A stretch of DNA of 64,000 nucleotides from Colwellia sp. (GCA_013215295.1 JABSOZ010000003.1:1-64000); one strand, 5' to 3'. Numbered from the stretch's first letter, positions 26,871 to 37,611 are shown. A program made the numbers and translations. Notes: a model not told the origin generated them from the sequence alone.

Positions 26871-28871
26871 ATGGGTGAAAAAGACTTTTACCATAGTTTA
26901 TTATTTTCTGTTGAGGCGATAGTCTTTGGATTACTTACCGCGCTTCTCTTCATGTACTATCGTGGTTTAGGGCGACAGTATGTTAAATACTGGATGCTAA
27001 GTTTATTTTCTTTGAGTACTCATCAAGTCTTTCTTGCCATCGAAACCCAACTGACAAACTTGAGTGATATCGCAATAGAAAAAGTTACCCTTGCGTGCTT
27101 TATTCAGCTCAGTCTTTATTTCCATCTCACGGCTCTCTTACTCGGTATTTATAGTGCCGTTTCTAACAAAAAAATCCATAAAAGTATGACTTATTATACT
27201 TTTATATTTAGCGCCATTCTTGCTCTAACGTCAACCTTACTTTATGGATTTGAAGTTAATGAAGTATATAATCGATTCTATTTACGTGAAAGCTTACCAG
27301 CGTTTGTGATGGGATGCGGTTTACTTTTAACAGCCCTTTATCTTTATAATTCACCCAAAAAATATTTTTCTACTCGGGTATTTGTTTTCTATTGTGTGGT
27401 AATGGGCCTAAGATATATCTTATTTTCCTTTCTTTCTATTGTACTGATTAATGAATACTGGTTTAGAGAATTAGCAGAGGTTTTGATTTATTTTGATATG
27501 GGGGCTTTCACTATTTTGGCCTTTTCTATGCTCATCTGGATGCAAGGAGCAGAAAGAAATATCGCTATCTCAGCAATGAATAAAGCACAATATTTAGGAA
27601 AACACGATTCGTTAACAGGGGCACTAAATCGACAGCAAGTAATGGAAAAGCTTCCCTTGATCATCGAAAAAACAGCAAGCAATCAGCAAAACTTAGCGGT
27701 TTTTTTATTGGATATAAAACGCTTTAAGTTTGTAAATGATACCTATGGCCTCAAAGTTGGAGACGCAATTTTAGGCGAAATAGCCAGTCGATTAGATGGA
27801 AGTATTTTTTTACCGCAAGTGATCGGACGATTAAGTGGAGATTCTTTTGTTTTTGTTATTGATAGTGTCGATTCAAAGCAACAAACTGCAGCAATAGAGC
27901 ATTTACATGGTTTAATAAATCGCCCTTATTATATTAAACAGCATAAGGTGTTATTGCAGTGTTCTATTGGTTATTGCTTATATCCTCAAGATGGAAAACT
28001 CGCTGAAGATTTATTGCAAAAAGCTAATTTAGCGCTAGCCCAAGCTGAAAGCCAAAATGTAGCGACAGTTAAATATAAAGAAGGCATGCAATCACATGGC
28101 AGAAGATTACTGGCCATGGAAAAGGAAATTCGTCATGGATTCGAAAAAAATGAATTTGTTTTGTATTATCAACCTCAACTAAACTTATTAAATAATCGTA
28201 TTGAAGGCTTTGAGGCACTTGTTCGGTGGCAACATCCCGAACGAGGTTTATTGCAGCCTGCAGATTTTTTACCTGACATCGAATCCCTTAACCTATTAAG
28301 TGAGCTTGATAGCTACGTTTTACAAGAGGCATGTCAAGGTGTTGCTAGATGGTACAAGCAGTATAACCGTCGCGTTACCGTTGCCGTTAATATTACCGCA
28401 GTGGAATTTCAAGATCCTAAGCTTATCGAGAATATTCAAGCACTACTTTATAAATACCAAATTCCACCTCGATGTCTAGATTTGGAAATCACCGAAAATG
28501 TTGTTATCACCGAAATGGCAACGGCGATGAATACTATTGTCATTTTACAAAATATGGGCATAAAAGTATCAATCGATGATTTTGGTACGGGTTACTCTTC
28601 ATTAGCCTACTTACGAAGATTACCTATAGACAAAATAAAAATCGATAAAAGTTTTATTGAAGAAGTCGCGAGTAATGATTCTGACTTTACCATTGTAAAG
28701 TCGATGGTAGAGCTTTCTCATGGATTAGGTAAACGTGTTTTAGCTGAAGGCGTTGAAACGGAAGAACAACTTCGTTTATTGCGAAATATTGGTTGTGATG
28801 CTGTTCAAGGATATTACATCAGTAAGCCTGTACCAGAACATGATTTAAAAAAATATTTTACACGTCCGTAA
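26871..28871 (+). CDS. Membrane-bound GGDEF-EAL protein, probable c-di-GMP phosphodiesterase
   Basis: A 666-residue protein with about seven N-terminal hydrophobic helices (to about residue 225), a GGDEF domain (about 235-400) and an EAL domain (about 410-660). The cyclase motif is degenerate (SGDSF). The EAL domain has the complete catalytic set: EGFEALVRW, EITENVV, DDFGTGYSSLAYL, KIDKSF and EGVET. It probably degrades c-di-GMP. The frame opens with TTG at 26814, but ATG 26871 has AGAGGA ten bases upstream and is preferred. Confidence 0.88.
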   Translation: MGEKDFYHSLLFSVEAIVFGLLTALLFMYYRGLGRQYVKYWMLSLFSLSTHQVFLAIETQLTNLSDIAIEKVTLACFIQLSLYFHLTALLLGIYSAVSNKKIHKSMTYYTFIFSAILALTSTLLYGFEVNEVYNRFYLRESLPAFVMGCGLLLTALYLYNSPKKYFSTRVFVFYCVVMGLRYILFSFLSIVLINEYWFRELAEVLIYFDMGAFTILAFSMLIWMQGAERNIAISAMNKAQYLGKHDSLTGALNRQQVMEKLPLIIEKTASNQQNLAVFLLDIKRFKFVNDTYGLKVGDAILGEIASRLDGSIFLPQVIGRLSGDSFVFVIDSVDSKQQTAAIEHLHGLINRPYYIKQHKVLLQCSIGYCLYPQDGKLAEDLLQKANLALAQAESQNVATVKYKEGMQSHGRRLLAMEKEIRHGFEKNEFVLYYQPQLNLLNNRIEGFEALVRWQHPERGLLQPADFLPDIESLNLLSELDSYVLQEACQGVARWYKQYNRRVTVAVNITAVEFQDPKLIENIQALLYKYQIPPRCLDLEITENVVITEMATAMNTIVILQNMGIKVSIDDFGTGYSSLAYLRRLPIDKIKIDKSFIEEVASNDSDFTIVKSMVELSHGLGKRVLAEGVETEEQLRLLRNIGCDAVQGYYISKPVPEHDLKKYFTRP

Positions 28872-28965
28872 ACTTTTATCCCCTTGTAAAATATTATACG
28901 AATTCAAAAAAATAAAAATTATTAACTATACTAAACAGTATTATTAATTTTTAGGATCCTTTTTT

Positions 28966-30825
28966 ATGCTTATCAAGCACAAGTTGATGTCAAATACAGC
29001 AATAATTGTTGTAGCGATGGTTTTTATGCTCTTTTTGTTGAGTTTTACTGTCGGTTCATTAGAAGATGATGTTGGTGTTGTTCGAAGTATAGGAGATATA
29101 GAGTCTGGTGTTTTAGAGCTGAGACGAAATGAAAAAGACTTTCTTGCTCGTAAGGATCTCAAGTATTTAGATAAATTTAATAAAAAAATAACGCATATTA
29201 AAAAAACACTTAGTGACCTTGAACGTGCATTTATTGAAAATAATAATGATACAAGAGAGATAAAACAATTAACTAAGGTGTTGGTCGATTATAACAAGCA
29301 CTTTAAAAACTTGGTTGAAGCGCAAGAACGTATCGGCTTAAACCCAAAGGATGGCTTATATGGTGAATTACGTTCTGCTGTTCAAGAGGTTGAAAAATTA
29401 TTAGGTAATCAAGAGTTTAAGTTGTTAAGTAATATGCTGCAGTTAAGGCGCAATGAAAAAGATTTTATGCTGCGCCTTGATGAAAAATATTTAACCCGCT
29501 GGCAAGACAATGCTAGTATTTTTACTGATAATATCAATGAAAGTTCATTAGAACGTTCGGTTAAATCACAAATTATTAAATTGCTTGCCGTTTATCAAAG
29601 TGATTTCGAAAACTTAGTCAATGCTCAAAAAGAAATGGGGCTAAATTCAAATAGTGGTATTCAAGGTGTCATGCGAGCAACCGTGCATCAAGTTGATGAC
29701 CTTACCACTAGATTGATCGTTAAAACCGAAAAAGCTATTGAAGAACATGTTTTTTACATTGATAGCATATCTTATAGTGTTTCTATTATAATTTTAATTA
29801 TAGCGTTAGTTTTTGGGGTAGTTGTTAGTCGCAGTATTCTGTCAGGCATTACACAACTTAAAGATACGATGAATCAAGTCGCTGAAACCCAAAATTTATC
29901 GCTAGTGGTTAATACGAGTAGCGCTGATGAAATTGGTGAAATGGCGACTGTTTTTAACAATATGTTGGGTAATTTTAGAGATTTGATTACCTCTGTTAAT
30001 CATTCGGTTACGACTGTAAATTCAGCCACTGAAAGCTTATCTCAAAATATTCATCTTGCTAATTCTGGTGTTGATTCTCAAATTCAACAAACTGATATGG
30101 TAGCCACGGCTGTAACAGAGATGGTCGCTACCGTTGATGAAATTGCTAATAATACTAACGCTGCTGTAAGCAAAGCTGAAACAACAAACAATAACGCTAT
30201 CAGTGGTAAGGAAGGCGTTGCACAAACAATTACTAAAATTGACCAGCTTTCTGAAAAGCTCAAAGAATCAGAATACATTGTTCAAGAGCTTGCTAAAGAT
30301 AGCGATACTATAGGCTCTGTATTAGATGTTATTCGAGGTATCGCAGAACAAACTAACCTGCTAGCGCTAAATGCAGCTATTGAAGCAGCAAGAGCTGGTG
30401 AGCAAGGACGAGGTTTTGCAGTTGTTGCAGATGAAGTTAGAACATTAGCCAGTCGAACACAAGATTCTACGAAAGAAATTGAAACGATTATTAGTTCACT
30501 GCAGGGAAGAACAAAAGAAATTGTTTCACACATGGCTATTTGTCGTGCGCAGGGTAAAGACAGTGCCGATCAAGCAAGTTCTGCAGGTCAAATGTTAGAA
30601 GAGATCACTCATGATGTTTCTACCATTATGGAGATGAATACCGCTATTGCATCAGCAATTCAAGAGCAAAGTACAGTAGCATCGGAAGTTAATAAACATG
30701 TGGTTGAAATTAGAGATGTAGCAGAGCAAGCAGGTCAAATATCTCATCAAAATGCCCAAATGAGTGAAGAGTTATCTCAACAAGCCGGTGTGTTACATAA
30801 TGAAGTAAGTCGATTTACCGTGTAG
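28966..30825 (+). CDS. Methyl-accepting chemotaxis protein with helical bimodular (HBM) sensor domain
   Basis: A 619-residue transducer: N-terminal membrane helix (about 10-31), a periplasmic domain of about 230 residues made of two related modules each beginning with RRNEKDF (about 53-59 and again about 163-169), a second membrane helix (about 270-290), HAMP (about 290-345) and a cytoplasmic signalling tip [23 protein letters not shown] sensors in other MCPs bind small organic acids; the ligand here is unknown. Alone, next to c-di-GMP genes. Confidence 0.9.
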   Translation: MLIKHKLMSNTAIIVVAMVFMLFLLSFTVGSLEDDVGVVRSIGDIESGVLELRRNEKDFLARKDLKYLDKFNKKITHIKKTLSDLERAFIENNNDTREIKQLTKVLVDYNKHFKNLVEAQERIGLNPKDGLYGELRSAVQEVEKLLGNQEFKLLSNMLQLRRNEKDFMLRLDEKYLTRWQDNASIFTDNINESSLERSVKSQIIKLLAVYQSDFENLVNAQKEMGLNSNSGIQGVMRATVHQVDDLTTRLIVKTEKAIEEHVFYIDSISYSVSIIILIIALVFGVVVSRSILSGITQLKDTMNQVAETQNLSLVVNTSSADEIGEMATVFNNMLGNFRDLITSVNHSVTTVNSATESLSQNIHLANSGVDSQIQQTDMVATAVTEMVATVDEIANNTNAAVSKAETTNNNAISGKEGVAQTITKIDQLSEKLKESEYIVQELAKDSDTIGSVLDVIRGIAEQTNLLALNAAIEAARAGEQGRGFAVVADEVRTLASRTQDSTKEIETIISSLQGRTKEIVSHMAICRAQGKDSADQASSAGQMLEEITHDVSTIMEMNTAIASAIQEQSTVASEVNKHVVEIRDVAEQAGQISHQNAQMSEELSQQAGVLHNEVSRFTV

Positions 30826-30894
30826 GTTTATGGTTTCTCTTGAATGTACATAATATTGTATTTTCAAGAGATATTGTTACATAGAACATGTTGT

Positions 30895-31260
30895 CTATTT
30901 TACTTCGACAAAGTTAATCGATGATTCTCTATTTTGACTACTGGTTAAACTTTGGCAATATTTTTGCCAATTAATTTCGTAATTCTCAGATAATTTTATT
31001 AATATATCATCAGAAAATATTGCACTATGCTTATCATCAAAAACTAAGCGATGACCATATTTACCTAAAGGTTCAATTAACGTTAATTGTACATTTTTTT
31101 TATGGAACACCTCAGGAGGCGTATTACTCTGCTTAGGTTTTGCTGCTGCCGGAGAAAACACTCTTAAGTACTCAAAACTTAAACCAATCTGAAGGTTATT
31201 ATCAAAGCTAATGGTCACTTTTTTTTGTTTACTACTGATAGAAAACTGGATAATACTCAT
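30895..31260 (-). CDS. DUF971-domain protein
   Basis: A 121-residue DUF971 protein (gamma-butyrobetaine hydroxylase-like N-terminal domain): LSFEYLRVFSPAA near 24-36 and GKYGHRLVFDDKHSAIFSDD near 66-85. DUF971 next to hslVU is a recurrent gammaproteobacterial neighbourhood, and the domain has been tied to iron-sulphur cluster handling in some proteins; its role here is not established. A TTG five codons upstream could also start the frame; ATG 31260 is chosen. Confidence 0.8.
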   Translation of the reverse strand: MSIIQFSISSKQKKVTISFDNNLQIGLSFEYLRVFSPAAAKPKQSNTPPEVFHKKNVQLTLIEPLGKYGHRLVFDDKHSAIFSDDILIKLSENYEINWQKYCQSLTSSQNRESSINFVEVK

Positions 31261-31287
31261 TTGTCTACTCAACAATAATTCATTTGA

Positions 31288-31315
31288 AAAAGTAGGAGAA
31301 ATATCTCCTACTTTT
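31288..31315 (-). terminator. Rho-independent terminator of hslVU
   Basis: Perfect 12-base stem (31288-31299 with 31304-31315) with a four-base loop, and A- and T-rich flanks. It separates hslU from the DUF971 gene on the same strand. Confidence 0.9.
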
Positions 31316-31323
31316 AATTTTCA

Positions 31324-32652
31324 CTAAAGAATGAAACGACTTAAATCTTCATTTTTAACCAATTCAGAAATTGTCTTATCCACGTAGCTTTCATCAATAA
31401 TAATAACTTCGCCAGCACGCTTATCTGCATTAAATGATAAATCTTCTATCAGACGTTCCATCATTGTATGTAAACGTCTAGCGCCGATATTTTCTGTACT
31501 TTCATTGACTTGCCATGCAGCATTAGCTAAAGCTTGAATACCATCTTTACTAAATGAAACTTCCACACCTTCTGTTGCTAATAAAGCGATATATTGTTCA
31601 GTTAATGATGCGTTTGGCTCTGTTAATATTCTAACAAAGTCATTAGTTGTTAGTGCTTGTAATTCTACACGAATGGGTAATCTTCCTTGCAACTCTGGGA
31701 TTAAATCAGATGGTTTTGCCATTTGAAATGCACCAGAAGCGATGAATAAAATATGATCTGTTTTAATCATGCCATGCTTAGTGCTAACCGTTGAACCTTC
31801 AATCAGTGGCAATAAATCTCGTTGTACACCTTCGCGAGAAACATCAGGTCCTGAACTATCGCCACGCTTACAAATTTTATCAATCTCATCGATGAAAACT
31901 ATGCCATTTTGTTCAACGGCATAAATCGCTTTTTCTTTGATATCTTCATTGTTAACAATTTTTGCGGCTTCTTCTTCCTGTAAAGCTTTGAAAGCATCTT
32001 TAATTTTTAGTTTACGTTTATTTGTCTTCTCGTTAGACATACCTTGGAACATGTTTTGCAACTGCGATGTCATCTCTTCCATGCCAGGAGGTGCCATTAT
32101 TTCAACACCGATTTGGTTTGCCGATAATTCTAGTTCTATTTCTTTGTCGTCTAGTTTGCCTTCTCGTAATTTCTTGCGAAAAACTTGACGTGTACTGCTG
32201 TTGTCAGCCGAACCATCACCACCAAACCCGTCACGTGGTGGTGGCAATAATACATCCAAAATACGTTCTTCAGCGGCTTCTTCGGCTAAATGCTTAACGC
32301 GAGACATTTCTTGTTCTTTGGTCATTTTTATAGCCATATCCGCTAAGTCGCGAATAATGCTCTCAACTTCTTTACCCACATAACCTACTTCGGTAAATTT
32401 AGTTGCTTCAACTTTAATGAAAGGAGCGTTGGCAAGTTTGGCTAAACGACGTGCTATTTCTGTTTTACCCACCCCCGTTGGACCAATCATCAAAATATTT
32501 TTAGGTGTTACTTCATTGCGCAACTCTTCGTTTAATTGCATTCTGCGCCAGCGGTTTCTTAAGGCGATGGCAACTGCACGTTTTGCATCACTTTGACCAA
32601 TAATGTGGCTGTCTAATTCACTGACTATTTCACGTGGTGTCATATTCGACAT
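31324..32652 (-). CDS. hslU: ATP-dependent protease ATPase subunit HslU (ClpY)
   Basis: AAA+ unfoldase that feeds substrates into HslV. 442 residues, E. coli 443. Walker [14 protein letters not shown] near 56-68, Walker B FIDEIDKI near 253-260, a variable insertion (I) domain around 110-220, and the C-terminus DLSRFIL that docks in HslV. Co-transcribed with hslV (59-base gap) from the sigma-32 promoter upstream of hslV. Confidence 0.98.
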   Translation of the reverse strand: MSNMTPREIVSELDSHIIGQSDAKRAVAIALRNRWRRMQLNEELRNEVTPKNILMIGPTGVGKTEIARRLAKLANAPFIKVEATKFTEVGYVGKEVESIIRDLADMAIKMTKEQEMSRVKHLAEEAAEERILDVLLPPPRDGFGGDGSADNSSTRQVFRKKLREGKLDDKEIELELSANQIGVEIMAPPGMEEMTSQLQNMFQGMSNEKTNKRKLKIKDAFKALQEEEAAKIVNNEDIKEKAIYAVEQNGIVFIDEIDKICKRGDSSGPDVSREGVQRDLLPLIEGSTVSTKHGMIKTDHILFIASGAFQMAKPSDLIPELQGRLPIRVELQALTTNDFVRILTEPNASLTEQYIALLATEGVEVSFSKDGIQALANAAWQVNESTENIGARRLHTMMERLIEDLSFNADKRAGEVIIIDESYVDKTISELVKNEDLSRFIL

Positions 32653-32711
32653 GATAATTCCTTAAGCATTTTTTACTGATTTAATACATTTAACTAAGCG
32701 ATAGTTGAGAT

Positions 32712-33230
32712 TTATAGTTCGTCAATCGTATGCTGATGATTGGTGAATACACAAATGTCGCCAGCGATTGTTAATGATTTTTCGACAATTTCTTTAGCGC
32801 CAAGTTCGGTATTTTCCAATAAAGCAATGGCTGCAGATTGAGCGAAATTTCCACCACTACCAATGGCAATTAAGTCATTTTCTGGTTGTATAACATCACC
32901 ATTGCCTGTGATGATTAATGATGCGGTTTCATCAGCAACGGCAAGTAACGCTTCAAGTTTTCGTAATGCACGGTCACTTCGCCAATCTTTAGCGAGTTCA
33001 ACCGCTGCTTTGGTTAAGTGGCCTTGGTGCTGTTCAAGTTTACTCTCAAAGCGTTCAAACAAGGTGAAAGCATCAGCTGTGCCACCCGCAAAACCTGCAA
33101 GCACTTTGCCGTTATACAAGCGACGTACTTTACGAGCATTGCCTTTCATTACAGTATTTCCAAGTGAAACTTGGCCATCACCGCCAATAGCTACTTTGCC
33201 ATTACGTCTTACGCATACGATAGTAGTCAC
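32712..33230 (-). CDS. hslV: ATP-dependent protease peptidase subunit HslV (ClpQ)
   Basis: Threonine peptidase of the proteasome-like HslVU complex. The mature protein must begin with the catalytic threonine after Met removal. The frame opens earlier (33242), but GTG at 33230 is followed directly by [20 protein letters not shown], and GAGG lies 6 bases upstream. So the GTG start leaves Thr1 exposed, as in E. coli MTTIVSVRR. The 172 residues then agree with the family (E. coli 176). Confidence 0.97.
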   Translation of the reverse strand: MTTIVCVRRNGKVAIGGDGQVSLGNTVMKGNARKVRRLYNGKVLAGFAGGTADAFTLFERFESKLEQHQGHLTKAAVELAKDWRSDRALRKLEALLAVADETASLIITGNGDVIQPENDLIAIGSGGNFAQSAAIALLENTELGAKEIVEKSLTIAGDICVFTNHQHTIDEL

Positions 33231-33265
33231 AATTAACCTCAAATATTTATTTTATCTATGGAGAA

Positions 33266-33294
33266 TAGATAAGGCTAATTATGATTTTTTCAAG
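33266..33294 (-). promoter_or_regulatory. Sigma-32 heat-shock promoter of hslVU
   Basis: On the - strand: CTTGAAA (33294-33288), a 13-base spacer, then CCTTATCTA (33274-33266). Consensus is CTTGAAA, 13-17 bases, CCCCATNTA; the -35 is perfect and the -10 differs at two bases. It would start transcription about 30 bases before the hslV GTG. Confidence 0.78.
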
Positions 33295-33479
33295 GAGGGA
33301 GTTAGATATATATCCCCATCACCACTCATGATGCGGTTTTTATTGCGTTTAAAAACTACATTTACGGCGTTACTCATTATTGCAATAGAGTAACTATTGC
33401 TTCAAATGAGTGCCTTGTAGCTGTAATTTTAAATTCACACTAAATCCCCGCATCTTGAGTGATAACGGGTATATGGTTA

Positions 33480-34034
33480 TTATCGCCAAAGCCATATTTG
33501 ACAGCCATTAACATTATTACTTTTTAACTTATGTTTATCTTTTTCTGCTTCACGTTTACGTGCATACGGACCTAAAAATACTTTGTAATAAATACCTTTC
33601 TGCCCTTTAGATTCACTAACTTGTGATGTTAAACCGGTAAAAGCAATTGTCGCTTTTAATACTTGTGCTTGCTTTTCTGTTCTAAAAGAACCGCATTGCA
33701 TTTTGTATGGGCCTTTGTTTTTAACTTCATATTCACCTACTTCAACTTCTTTACTTTTTAGACTATCAACATAAGCCCACTTTTCCTTTGGTGGAGCGGG
33801 TAATGATTTTTTTTGCACTGTTTGTGATTTTTCTTTAACTATTTTTACCGGCGTTGTTTGAGGCTGTTTATCTTTTATCGTCCATAAGCCATAACTAAAG
33901 GCCCCAATTAATAAAATAAGCAAAAGCAAAACAAATTTGAATTTTAACGTGAAAATAGATTGAGGAGCTGCTTTGGTTTTATAGGGGCTCTTCTTTTTAT
34001 TTTGTGAGCGGGAAACGTAATCTTGATGAGCCAT
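33480..34034 (-). CDS. ftsN: SPOR-domain cell division protein, FtsN-like
   Basis: A 184-residue protein with a short cytoplasmic N-terminus (MAHQDYVSRSQNKKKSPYKT), one membrane helix (about 33-50), a lysine/proline-rich linker and a C-terminal SPOR domain (about 105-184: YKMQCGSFRTEKQAQVLKAT then VFLGPYARKREAEKDKHKL). This is the FtsN layout, and FtsN is near priA and hslVU in many gammaproteobacteria. The protein is shorter than E. coli FtsN (319) in the linker. ATG 34034 preferred over an upstream start at 34094. Confidence 0.85.
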   Translation of the reverse strand: MAHQDYVSRSQNKKKSPYKTKAAPQSIFTLKFKFVLLLLILLIGAFSYGLWTIKDKQPQTTPVKIVKEKSQTVQKKSLPAPPKEKWAYVDSLKSKEVEVGEYEVKNKGPYKMQCGSFRTEKQAQVLKATIAFTGLTSQVSESKGQKGIYYKVFLGPYARKREAEKDKHKLKSNNVNGCQIWLWR

Positions 34035-34138
34035 GACAAAGTAATATATCGGTAAAAGTCCGCTAATTCTAACGAAATGATGAAAAAATAACACTAGTTT
34101 AAATAGGAAATTTGTAATGGGCGGTTAATCGTTGGAAA

Positions 34139-36355
34139 TTACCAACTTAAATCGAGGGGATCTATATCGACAGTCCAACGTACTTTTTTCTGCCATTCAT
34201 TGTGAGAAATCGTGTGAATGAGATGATGAACCGCCATATGCAGTTGTTTGCGTGATTTAGCTTGTACAATTAAATGATAGCGATATTTACCCGCTTTCTT
34301 CTCCATAGCCGCAGGAACGGGGCCAGCAAATTGACAACCTTCAAAAGAAACTTCAGTTAATGATCTGAGAAATTTTTCAGGATAAGAAGGATAATTAGCT
34401 TCTGCACGAAAAAGAGCTTGATAACTAAAGGGGGGTAATAATGCTTGCTTGCGCTCTGTTAATGCATACTTTGCAAAATGGGGGTAACCATTGTTCACTA
34501 AATCTTGCAATAATGGATGTTCTGGAAAATTAGTTTGCACCAGTACTTTTCCTGGTTTACTTTCACGACCTGCTCGCCCAGCTACTTGTACTAACAATTG
34601 AGCCATGTGTTCAGCGGCACGAAAATCAAAGCTAAAGAGGGCACCATCAACATCTAAAACTGCGACTAGCGTCACATCAGGGAAGTGGTGACCTTTTGCT
34701 AACATTTGGGTGCCAATCAGCAATTGATGTTTTTTATCACTGACCTCTTGTAATAATTTCGCTAGTTCTCCTTTCTTACGTGTACTGTCACGGTCAATTC
34801 TAACGGTACTGTAGCCATCAAATAGTTCGCTAATATGTTGTTCTAACTGTTCAGTGCCTTGCCCCATAGGTTTGATACGCACACTTCCACAACTTGGACA
34901 CTGATAAGGAATGCGTTTTTGACTACTACAATGGTGACAAATGAGTAATTTTTGGCCTTGATGCAAGGTATAAGATTTATTGCAACGCTGACAATCCGCG
35001 ACCCAATGGCACTCTTGGCAATTAATGGCAGGAGCATAACCTCGGCGATTGAGGAATATTAACGCTTGTTCGCCACGTTTAAGTGTGTTTTCAATGGCTT
35101 TTTTTAACGTACCAGATAAACCATGTTCCATTTGCTGTTGAGCAACATCAATAAGCGTGATGGGTGATTCAGTACTCTGACCCGGTCTCTTGGTTAATTG
35201 ATGATATTGGTATTTGCCCGATAACGCATTTTGAAGTGTTTCTAAGCTTGGAGTCGCACTACCAAGCACAATAGGTATATTTAACTGGCCGGCACGCAAA
35301 ATAGCAATGTCGCGCGCGTGATAACGAAAACTGTCTTGTTGTTTAAAAGAGCCATCGTGCTCCTCATCGACAATAATTAATCCTAAATGATGTAACGGAG
35401 AGAATACGGCTGAGCGCGTGCCAATAATTATGGCTGCTGTTCCACGTTGTGCCGCGAGCCAAGTTTGTAAACGCTCTTTGTCGTTTAAGCCTGAATGATG
35501 TAAGCAAATGGGTAAATTAAAGCGTTGCTCAAATCGACTGAGCATTTGTGGTGTTAAGCCGATCTCTGGTACTAACACAAGTACTTGTTTATTCGCCGCT
35601 AAGGTTTTTTCCATAGCCTGTAAGTAAACTTCGGTTTTTCCACTACCTGTTACACCATCAACCAAGTGACAAGAAAATGTCTCAAAAGATGCTTTTACCG
35701 CTGAAACGATTACCGCTTGTTCAACGGTTAATGTTAACTTTTCATTTTCGGCTAAAGCTTCTTCGTGATAAACAAAAGGTTCAGATTTCTGAGTTTTCTC
35801 TTCAACCAGTGCCTTTTTTTCAAGGACATTTAATTGAGGCTTAGTAAAGCCTAGTGTGCGAATCTCCGCCCATGTGATCCCTTGGTGAGCTTTAATCAAA
35901 GCGTATAGGGCAGCTTGCTTTGGCGCTCGTTTAGTTATTTTTTCAAGTGCTAGGGTTTCTGTATTTTCTAGATCAAATTTTTGACAATGCCAAGTGGTCG
36001 CTAACTCGATATTTGGTTGCTCAACTTGACGAAGCAATACGGGAAGAGCGAGTTGTAATACGTCCCCGATAGGATGATGATAATAGTTTGCACAGCGTTG
36101 TAAAAAGGTTAATAACGAAGCAGGAAAACTAAATTTGTCGTTCACTAAACTAATAATAGATTTAAGTTTTTTGTCTTCAATATCACATACCGTACTAGTA
36201 CTGATGATAATGCCAATAACTTGTCGATGACTAAAAGGGACAATAACGCGTGCACCTATTTGAATATCTTCATCATTGATCGTTTGAGGAACAATATAAG
36301 TAAAGAGCTGACGCATGGGTACAGGAATAGCGACTTGAATATAACTAACCTGCAT
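34139..36355 (-). CDS. priA: Primosomal protein N' (replication restart helicase PriA)
   Basis: Helicase that restarts stalled replication forks. About 738 residues. DNA-binding domain at the N-terminus (IQVAIPVPMRQLFTYIVP), Walker A DGVTGSGKTEVYLQAM near 235-250, DEEHDGSFKQQDSFRYHARD near 337-356, and a zinc region with four CxxC pairs (CQEC, CQRC, CHHC, CPSC) around 455-500. ATG 36355 is chosen; GTG 36364 is an in-frame alternative. Divergent from rpmE, as in E. coli. Confidence 0.96.
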   Translation of the reverse strand: MQVSYIQVAIPVPMRQLFTYIVPQTINDEDIQIGARVIVPFSHRQVIGIIISTSTVCDIEDKKLKSIISLVNDKFSFPASLLTFLQRCANYYHHPIGDVLQLALPVLLRQVEQPNIELATTWHCQKFDLENTETLALEKITKRAPKQAALYALIKAHQGITWAEIRTLGFTKPQLNVLEKKALVEEKTQKSEPFVYHEEALAENEKLTLTVEQAVIVSAVKASFETFSCHLVDGVTGSGKTEVYLQAMEKTLAANKQVLVLVPEIGLTPQMLSRFEQRFNLPICLHHSGLNDKERLQTWLAAQRGTAAIIIGTRSAVFSPLHHLGLIIVDEEHDGSFKQQDSFRYHARDIAILRAGQLNIPIVLGSATPSLETLQNALSGKYQYHQLTKRPGQSTESPITLIDVAQQQMEHGLSGTLKKAIENTLKRGEQALIFLNRRGYAPAINCQECHWVADCQRCNKSYTLHQGQKLLICHHCSSQKRIPYQCPSCGSVRIKPMGQGTEQLEQHISELFDGYSTVRIDRDSTRKKGELAKLLQEVSDKKHQLLIGTQMLAKGHHFPDVTLVAVLDVDGALFSFDFRAAEHMAQLLVQVAGRAGRESKPGKVLVQTNFPEHPLLQDLVNNGYPHFAKYALTERKQALLPPFSYQALFRAEANYPSYPEKFLRSLTEVSFEGCQFAGPVPAAMEKKAGKYRYHLIVQAKSRKQLHMAVHHLIHTISHNEWQKKVRWTVDIDPLDLSW

Positions 36356-36415
36356 AGGGAACACTTTATTGACAATAATTATGCTTATTCTGCCGACTTG
36401 TCGCTAATATGCCAA

Positions 36416-36429
36416 GTACGATTTCGTAC
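36416..36429. repeat. Perfect palindrome between priA and rpmE
   Basis: GTACGA-TT-TCGTAC, 14 bases, in the divergent priA-rpmE region about 60 bases upstream of priA. A possible operator; no regulator is recognised. Confidence 0.4.
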
Positions 36430-36608
36430 AAATTCATTTTTAATGCGAGTTATACGTTAATTGTTCATTTTTTAGCAATTAGTTCCATTCAGCTATTGCT
36501 AAGCAAAGGGCGATCTATTAAAATTCGCCTCCATTATTTTAACTCGTATGGTGCTTGGCAGCAATAATGACTGACTAAGTGGCGATACGGCCTTATACAG
36601 AGGTTTCT

Positions 36609-36821
36609 ATGAAAGACGGTATTCATCCTAATTACGTTGAGTTCAAAGCAACATGTTCTTGCGGTAACATCATTGTAACGCGTTCTACAGCGAAAAAAGA
36701 TATTCACTTAGACGTATGTTCAGCATGTCACCCATTTTACACTGGTAAGCAGAAAGCTGCTGAGACCGGTGGTCGTGTTGATAAATTCAACAAACGTTTT
36801 GGTGCTCTTAGCAGCAAGTAA
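36609..36821 (+). CDS. rpmE: 50S ribosomal protein L31 (zinc-binding C+ form)
   Basis: Large-subunit protein of 70 residues, the E. coli length. The start at 36609 ([20 protein letters not shown]) has AGAGG 7-11 bases upstream; an in-frame start at 36579 would add ten residues absent from the family. Four zinc-type cysteines: C16, C18, C37 and C40, so this is the zinc-containing form. Ends at a strong terminator. Confidence 0.97.
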   Translation: MKDGIHPNYVEFKATCSCGNIIVTRSTAKKDIHLDVCSACHPFYTGKQKAAETGGRVDKFNKRFGALSSK

Positions 36822-36845
36822 TTTTGCGCTAAAATCAAAATGTAT

Positions 36846-36872
36846 AAAAAAGCGTCGTAAGACGCTTTTTTT
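36846..36872 (+). terminator. Rho-independent terminator of rpmE
   Basis: Eleven-base stem (36846-36856 with 36861-36871), loop GTAA, ending in a T-run. Confidence 0.93.
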
Positions 36873-37020
36873 ATGTCTGAAAATCACAGCTAATCATTAG
36901 AAATACTTCTCTGAACGCCTGTAAGAGTAATTAAAGTTAAATATATTTATTTTTCCTTTAAACCCTTTTCTTAAATGCTGTATCTTACTTTATAACAACA
37001 CCATTACTGAGAGTTAACCT

Positions 37021-37611
37021 TTGGATAATCCGAAAGTTATTTACATTAAAAATCGGTCTGATAGTCAGCTAGCCGCTTCGCCAGAATTAGTCGAAGAGCA
37101 AGCGATAATAAGCCGAGCGCAACAAGGTGATCAGCAAGCTTTTTATCAACTTTATCAAAAGTATCATAGAAAAGTTTATGCTATTTGTTGGCGTATGCTG
37201 GCGGATAAAGACAGCGCAGAAGATGTTTGCCAAGAAGTGTTTGTGCAACTGTGGCAAAAAATATCCAATTTTCGTGGCGACAGTAAATTTTCCACTTGGT
37301 TACACAGTGTAACGAGCAACATTGTACTCGGGCATTTACGTAAGCATAAAAACTGGTTGCAACGTATTTTTAGTATTGAAGAGCAAACCATTCAAGATGT
37401 CGCCGTAGAAATGGAAGATACGAGTGGGTTAACGGCATTAGATAAACACATAGCAAGGTTGCCAGAAAGGGCACGGTTAGTATTTGTTTTGTTCGCTGTT
37501 GAAGGGTATCGCCATGAAGAAATTTCAAAAATGCTAGATATGGCAGTAGGCACAAGTAAAGCGCAATACCATCGAGCAAAAAGTTTATTAAGAGAGTGGG
37601 TCGAGATATGA
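37021..37611 (+). CDS. ECF-type RNA polymerase sigma factor
   Basis: A 196-residue sigma-70 family protein of the extracytoplasmic-function type. Region 2 (about 43-110) contains FYQLYQKYHRKVYAICWRML and EDVCQEVFVQLWQKISNFRG. Region 4 (about 135-190) contains LPERARLVFVLFAVEGYRHE then EISKMLDMAVGTSKAQYHRA. The best start is TTG (37021) with GAGAG nearby. Its stop overlaps the next gene by four bases (ATGA), which makes them coupled, and that next gene is a membrane-anchored anti-sigma-like protein. Likely activates its own operon. Confidence 0.88.
   Translation: MDNPKVIYIKNRSDSQLAASPELVEEQAIISRAQQGDQQAFYQLYQKYHRKVYAICWRMLADKDSAEDVCQEVFVQLWQKISNFRGDSKFSTWLHSVTSNIVLGHLRKHKNWLQRIFSIEEQTIQDVAVEMEDTSGLTALDKHIARLPERARLVFVLFAVEGYRHEEISKMLDMAVGTSKAQYHRAKSLLREWVEI

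Noticed and set aside
30836-30871. Hairpin TCTCTTGAA / TTCAAGAGA after the chemoreceptor gene as terminator
   Set aside because: Perfect 9-base arms, but the loop is long and no T-run follows, so I did not call it a terminator.
32863-33393. Plus-strand open frame of 176 codons opposite hslV
   Set aside because: A shadow of hslV and its promoter region; hslV is certain and the frame has no ribosome binding site or protein-like sense.
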